From Deinococcus hopiensis KR-140 (GTDB taxonomy: Bacteria; Deinococcota; Deinococci; Deinococcales; Deinococcaceae): a stretch of DNA of 64,000 nt. The stretch spans positions 3,064,236 through 3,128,235 of the forward strand of contig NZ_FWWU01000009.1 in NCBI RefSeq assembly GCF_900176165.1. Direction: 5' to 3'. Made by a program: the position numbers and the translations under genes. Shown piece by piece: positions 61,532 to 64,000 of the stretch (position 1 is its first letter; every line of letters begins with the position of its first letter). The notes below the pieces were generated by a model. The model ran no database searches. It was not told the origin of the DNA and saw only the letters and a list, made by a program, of their open reading frames with translations.

Positions 61532-62608
61532 GTGACCTCAGCCTCTGACCGCGCGGAACTGCACGCGCTGCTCACCCTGCGCTTTACCCCCGGCCTTGGT
61601 CCCCGGCGCATCGAAGCGATGCGGGCGCAGTTTGGCGGTGCTGCGGCCGCCCTGGGCGCGTCCCTGACCGAACTGCGGAATATCCCTGGGCTGAACAACA
61701 AATCGCTGGCGAAGCTGAGGGTAGCTGAAGCTCGCATGCGCGCCGAGACGGAAATCAGCAAGGCGCGGGAAGCGGGCGTGCAACTGCTGGGGCGGGGCCT
61801 GCCTGGTTATCCCGAAGCGCTCGGAGCCCTGGGCGATCCGCCACCCGCGCTGTGGGTACTGGGCGAACTCCCCGACTTTCCGGTGGTGCCGCGCGCCATC
61901 GGTATTGTCGGCACCCGGAACGCGAGTCCGCACGCCCTAAGCCTCACGCGCACCATGGCCGCCGAACTGGCCCGTGCGGACGTCGCGGTGGTCAGCGGAC
62001 TGGCGGCGGGCGTGGACACTGCCGCGCACGAGGCCAGCGTGGAGGCAGGCGGCGTCAGCGTCGGCGTGCTGGGCAGCGCGGTGGACGTGATCTACCCCCG
62101 AGAGAACACCGCGCTGGCCCGCCGCCTCCTCCTGGTCAGCGAGTACCCGCTGGGCACGGGCCCAGCGCAGCACCACTTCTCGGCGCGTCACCGGATCATC
62201 GCCGCCCTGTCGGCGGGTACCGTCGTGGTGGAGGGCGAACTCAAGAGCGGTTCCCTGATCACCGCCACTCACGCCCTCGAATGTGGCCGAACCGTCTTTG
62301 CCGTTCCAGGCCGGGCCAGAGACCCCCGCGCTGCTGGACCCCACCGCCTGCTCCGAGAGGGCGCAGTCCTGACCGAAACGGCGGAGGACATCCTGACTGA
62401 ACTGGGCTGGGGAAACGCTCCAACTCCACCATTGCCGGACCTTCCGCCCGAACAGGTCCGGGTCCTGTCCGCCCTGACCACGCCCGCGACCCTGGACGAT
62501 CTGCACGCCACGACGGGCCTCTCCATGCCCGAGCTTCAGACAGCCCTGGGAACGCTGCAACGCATGGGCCTGGCCGAGGAAGTGGGAAGACGCTGGTCAA
62601 AACGGTAG
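61532..62608 (+). CDS. dprA: DNA-processing protein DprA (natural transformation)
   Basis: The 358-residue protein has the DprA Rossmann core ([56 protein letters not shown]) and a C-terminal winged helix. It loads RecA on incoming DNA. Start is GTG 61532 with TATCCT 6 bases upstream (61520-61525), leaderless. Confidence 0.97.
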   Translation: MTSASDRAELHALLTLRFTPGLGPRRIEAMRAQFGGAAAALGASLTELRNIPGLNNKSLAKLRVAEARMRAETEISKAREAGVQLLGRGLPGYPEALGALGDPPPALWVLGELPDFPVVPRAIGIVGTRNASPHALSLTRTMAAELARADVAVVSGLAAGVDTAAHEASVEAGGVSVGVLGSAVDVIYPRENTALARRLLLVSEYPLGTGPAQHHFSARHRIIAALSAGTVVVEGELKSGSLITATHALECGRTVFAVPGRARDPRAAGPHRLLREGAVLTETAEDILTELGWGNAPTPPLPDLPPEQVRVLSALTTPATLDDLHATTGLSMPELQTALGTLQRMGLAEEVGRRWSKR

Positions 62609-62653
62609 GAGGCGGGCAAGAGGGCAGGGGAGAGGCTGTGCGTCTCCAGGCCT

Positions 62654-62941
62654 CTACCCGTGCTGCGGCCCGTAGTCCTTCTCCACGTCCACCCGGGGTG
62701 GGCCGGGCAGGGTCACGCCCTCATTCTCAGGCGTCAGCAGCTCCGGTATCCGTCCATCGAGACCGACGGTCAGCGCTCCGCCCTCACCCTTCACCCCCTT
62801 GGACCCTGGGTCCAGCGTGACCCTCCAGCCCCCACCGGGCCACTCCACCCACACCGCCTGGCTTTCTCCACGGGCCAGCGCCGACACCTCCAGATCGTCG
62901 AGGCGAACGCGGATGCGGCGGGAGACGAAACGGACTTTCAT
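62654..62941 (-). CDS. Small conserved protein (DUF7009-like)
   Basis: The 95-residue protein starts MKVRFVSRRIRVRLDDLEVS, a beta-rich small domain that I recall only as a conserved family without known function. TAGACT lies 6 bases before the ATG (62948-62953), leaderless. It is divergent from the epimerase gene with 32 bases between starts. Confidence 0.7.
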   Translation of the reverse strand: MKVRFVSRRIRVRLDDLEVSALARGESQAVWVEWPGGGWRVTLDPGSKGVKGEGGALTVGLDGRIPELLTPENEGVTLPGPPRVDVEKDYGPQHG

Positions 62942-62973
62942 GGACCCAGTCTAGGGCCGTGCCATCCTAAGGC

Positions 62974-63975
62974 ATGACACACACCGGTCAGAGCATCCTC
63001 GTGCTGGGCGGAACGCAGTTCGTGGGGCGACACATCGTGGAGGCACTTCTGGCAGCGGGTCACCGGGTCAGCGTCCTGACGCGTGGACGCACGACCGACC
63101 AATTGCCGGGCGAGGTGGAGCGCCTGCGCGGAGACCGCAACGAGGGCGCGGCGGGTCTGACGGCATTGGGAAACCGCACCTGGGACGCCTGCATCGACGT
63201 GAGCGGCTACACACCTCGGCAGGTCCGCGCCAGCGCCGAGGAATTGCGGGACCGGGTGGGCCGTTACGTCTTCGTCAGCACCGTCAGCGTCTACGCCGAG
63301 CAGAGCCGCCACCCCGTGCGCGAGGAAGACCCCCTCCTTCCCCACGCCGCTGAGGACGTGACCGAGGTAACGGGCGAGACCTACGGCCCGCTGAAGGTGA
63401 CCTGCGAGGGGATCGTGGAGGAGGTCTACGGCCCGAGTGCCACCCTGCTCCGTCCCGAGATTCTGGCCGGACCCCATGACCACACGGCCCGCTATACGTA
63501 CTGGATTGACCGAATCGCGGAGGGTGGCCCCTTTCTGGCTCCGGGCGACGGCTCAGACTTTGTGCAAGTCATCGACGCCCGCGACTTCGCCCGCTTTACC
63601 GTGCGCGTCCTGGAAGAGGATCGGCCGGGCACCTTCAACCTCGCTGGGCCGCGCCTGACCTGGCAGGAGTTTGTGAACGTGGTGCAGGAGGCAACGGGGG
63701 TGCGGGCCGAGCCAATTTGGGCGGGCCAGGAAGCCCTGAAGGCCCGGGGCGTGGCCTGGTACGAACTTCCCATCTGGATTCCGGTAGGCAGCGAACAGGG
63801 GGGGCTGATGGACGTGAGTAACGAGAAGGCCCTGGCGGCTGGCCTGACCTTGACGGACCCCCTCACCACGGCGAGGGACACGCGGGCGTGGAGCGCGGCC
63901 TACCCTCAAAAAATCCTCTTCTCACGTGAACATGAAGGCGAAATTCTGGCCATCGTGGCCCCGAAGCCGCTGTAA
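62974..63975 (+). CDS. NAD-dependent epimerase/dehydratase family protein
   Basis: The 333-residue protein has the NAD-binding GGTQFVGRHIVEALL and a Rossmann fold with SVYAEQSRHP and YGPLKVTCEGIVEE, where the Tyr-x-x-x-Lys catalytic pair is visible. It resembles extended SDRs related to chloroplast CSP41 and RNA-binding epimerase-like proteins. Substrate unknown. CATCCT lies 5 bases before ATG 62974. Confidence 0.88.
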   Translation: MTHTGQSILVLGGTQFVGRHIVEALLAAGHRVSVLTRGRTTDQLPGEVERLRGDRNEGAAGLTALGNRTWDACIDVSGYTPRQVRASAEELRDRVGRYVFVSTVSVYAEQSRHPVREEDPLLPHAAEDVTEVTGETYGPLKVTCEGIVEEVYGPSATLLRPEILAGPHDHTARYTYWIDRIAEGGPFLAPGDGSDFVQVIDARDFARFTVRVLEEDRPGTFNLAGPRLTWQEFVNVVQEATGVRAEPIWAGQEALKARGVAWYELPIWIPVGSEQGGLMDVSNEKALAAGLTLTDPLTTARDTRAWSAAYPQKILFSREHEGEILAIVAPKPL

Positions 63976-64000
63976 GTCCGGGCGTCTGCCGAGGAGGAAG

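Noticed and set aside
63915..63935. Fourth parS-like site near the right end
   Set aside because: TTCTCACGTGAACA keeps only the central CACGTGAA and has several mismatches, and it lies inside the epimerase gene.

Overview
The window is a chromosomal segment of a high-GC Deinococcus (Deinococcus-Thermus phylum). This rests on the protein content as a whole, on many start codons sitting 6-7 bases behind a TANNNT -10 hexamer (leaderless transcription, common in this genus), on a YpdA-type bacillithiol-disulfide reductase, and on the tight ATGA/GTGA gene overlaps. No insertion sequence, prophage or CRISPR array is visible. The species cannot be fixed from the sequence alone.

Layout. 0-8.4 kb: a truncated lipoprotein gene, a paired M16 peptidase operon, an RluA-type pseudouridine synthase that lacks the expected catalytic Asp, a LytM endopeptidase, two decayed genes (histidine phosphatase, GNAT), then an operon of a GGDEF protein with a C-terminal ribbon-helix-helix-like tail and a three-domain deaminase-Nudix-methyltransferase fusion. 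8.4-16.5 kb: groES-groEL, a P-loop kinase, nitrilase-GNAT, an alkaline-phosphatase-superfamily enzyme, a cluster of five DnaA-box-like sequences, trpF and an APH-fold kinase. 16.6-29.8 kb: most of the late cobalamin pathway (cobT, cobU, cobQ, cobD, cbiB, cobB, cobO, btuF-like) behind a cobalamin riboswitch with a terminator platform, a MATE exporter, xthA, a cobC-like phosphatase, cobS and an MntR-like DtxR regulator. 29.9-34.6 kb: an ECF sigma factor behind an RpoE-type promoter, a small membrane anti-sigma candidate, an RseB/LolA-like protein, DUF1800, Tat-exported DUF1501 and a CxxCH secreted protein, possibly one operon. 34.7-45.2 kb: acetyltransferases, a GntR regulator behind a possible small RNA, transketolase, tRNA-Arg(CCT), two related lipoproteins, lpdA and hemW. 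45.8-54.5 kb: fumC, ypdA, a VanW protein, then the origin-proximal cluster mnmG / LAGLIDADG-like / rsmG / parA / parB with three parS-like sites. 54.6-64 kb: branched-chain 2-oxoacid dehydrogenase E1a-E1b-(small membrane protein)-E2 behind a TetR-type palindrome, a secreted protein coupled to a two-component system, dprA, a small conserved protein and an NAD-dependent epimerase.

How genes work together. The corrinoid genes take cobyrinate or salvaged corrinoid through adenosylation, amidation, aminopropanol addition, nucleotide-loop activation and assembly. LpdA at 41.8 kb can supply E3 for the E1/E2 genes at 54.7-58.7 kb. ParA, ParB and the nearby parS-like sites form a chromosome partition module. 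The strongest candidates for under-described biology are the deaminase-Nudix-methyltransferase fusion coupled to GGDEF-RHH, the ECF-led export operon, the isolated DnaA-box cluster, and the LAGLIDADG-like gene lodged in the par locus.
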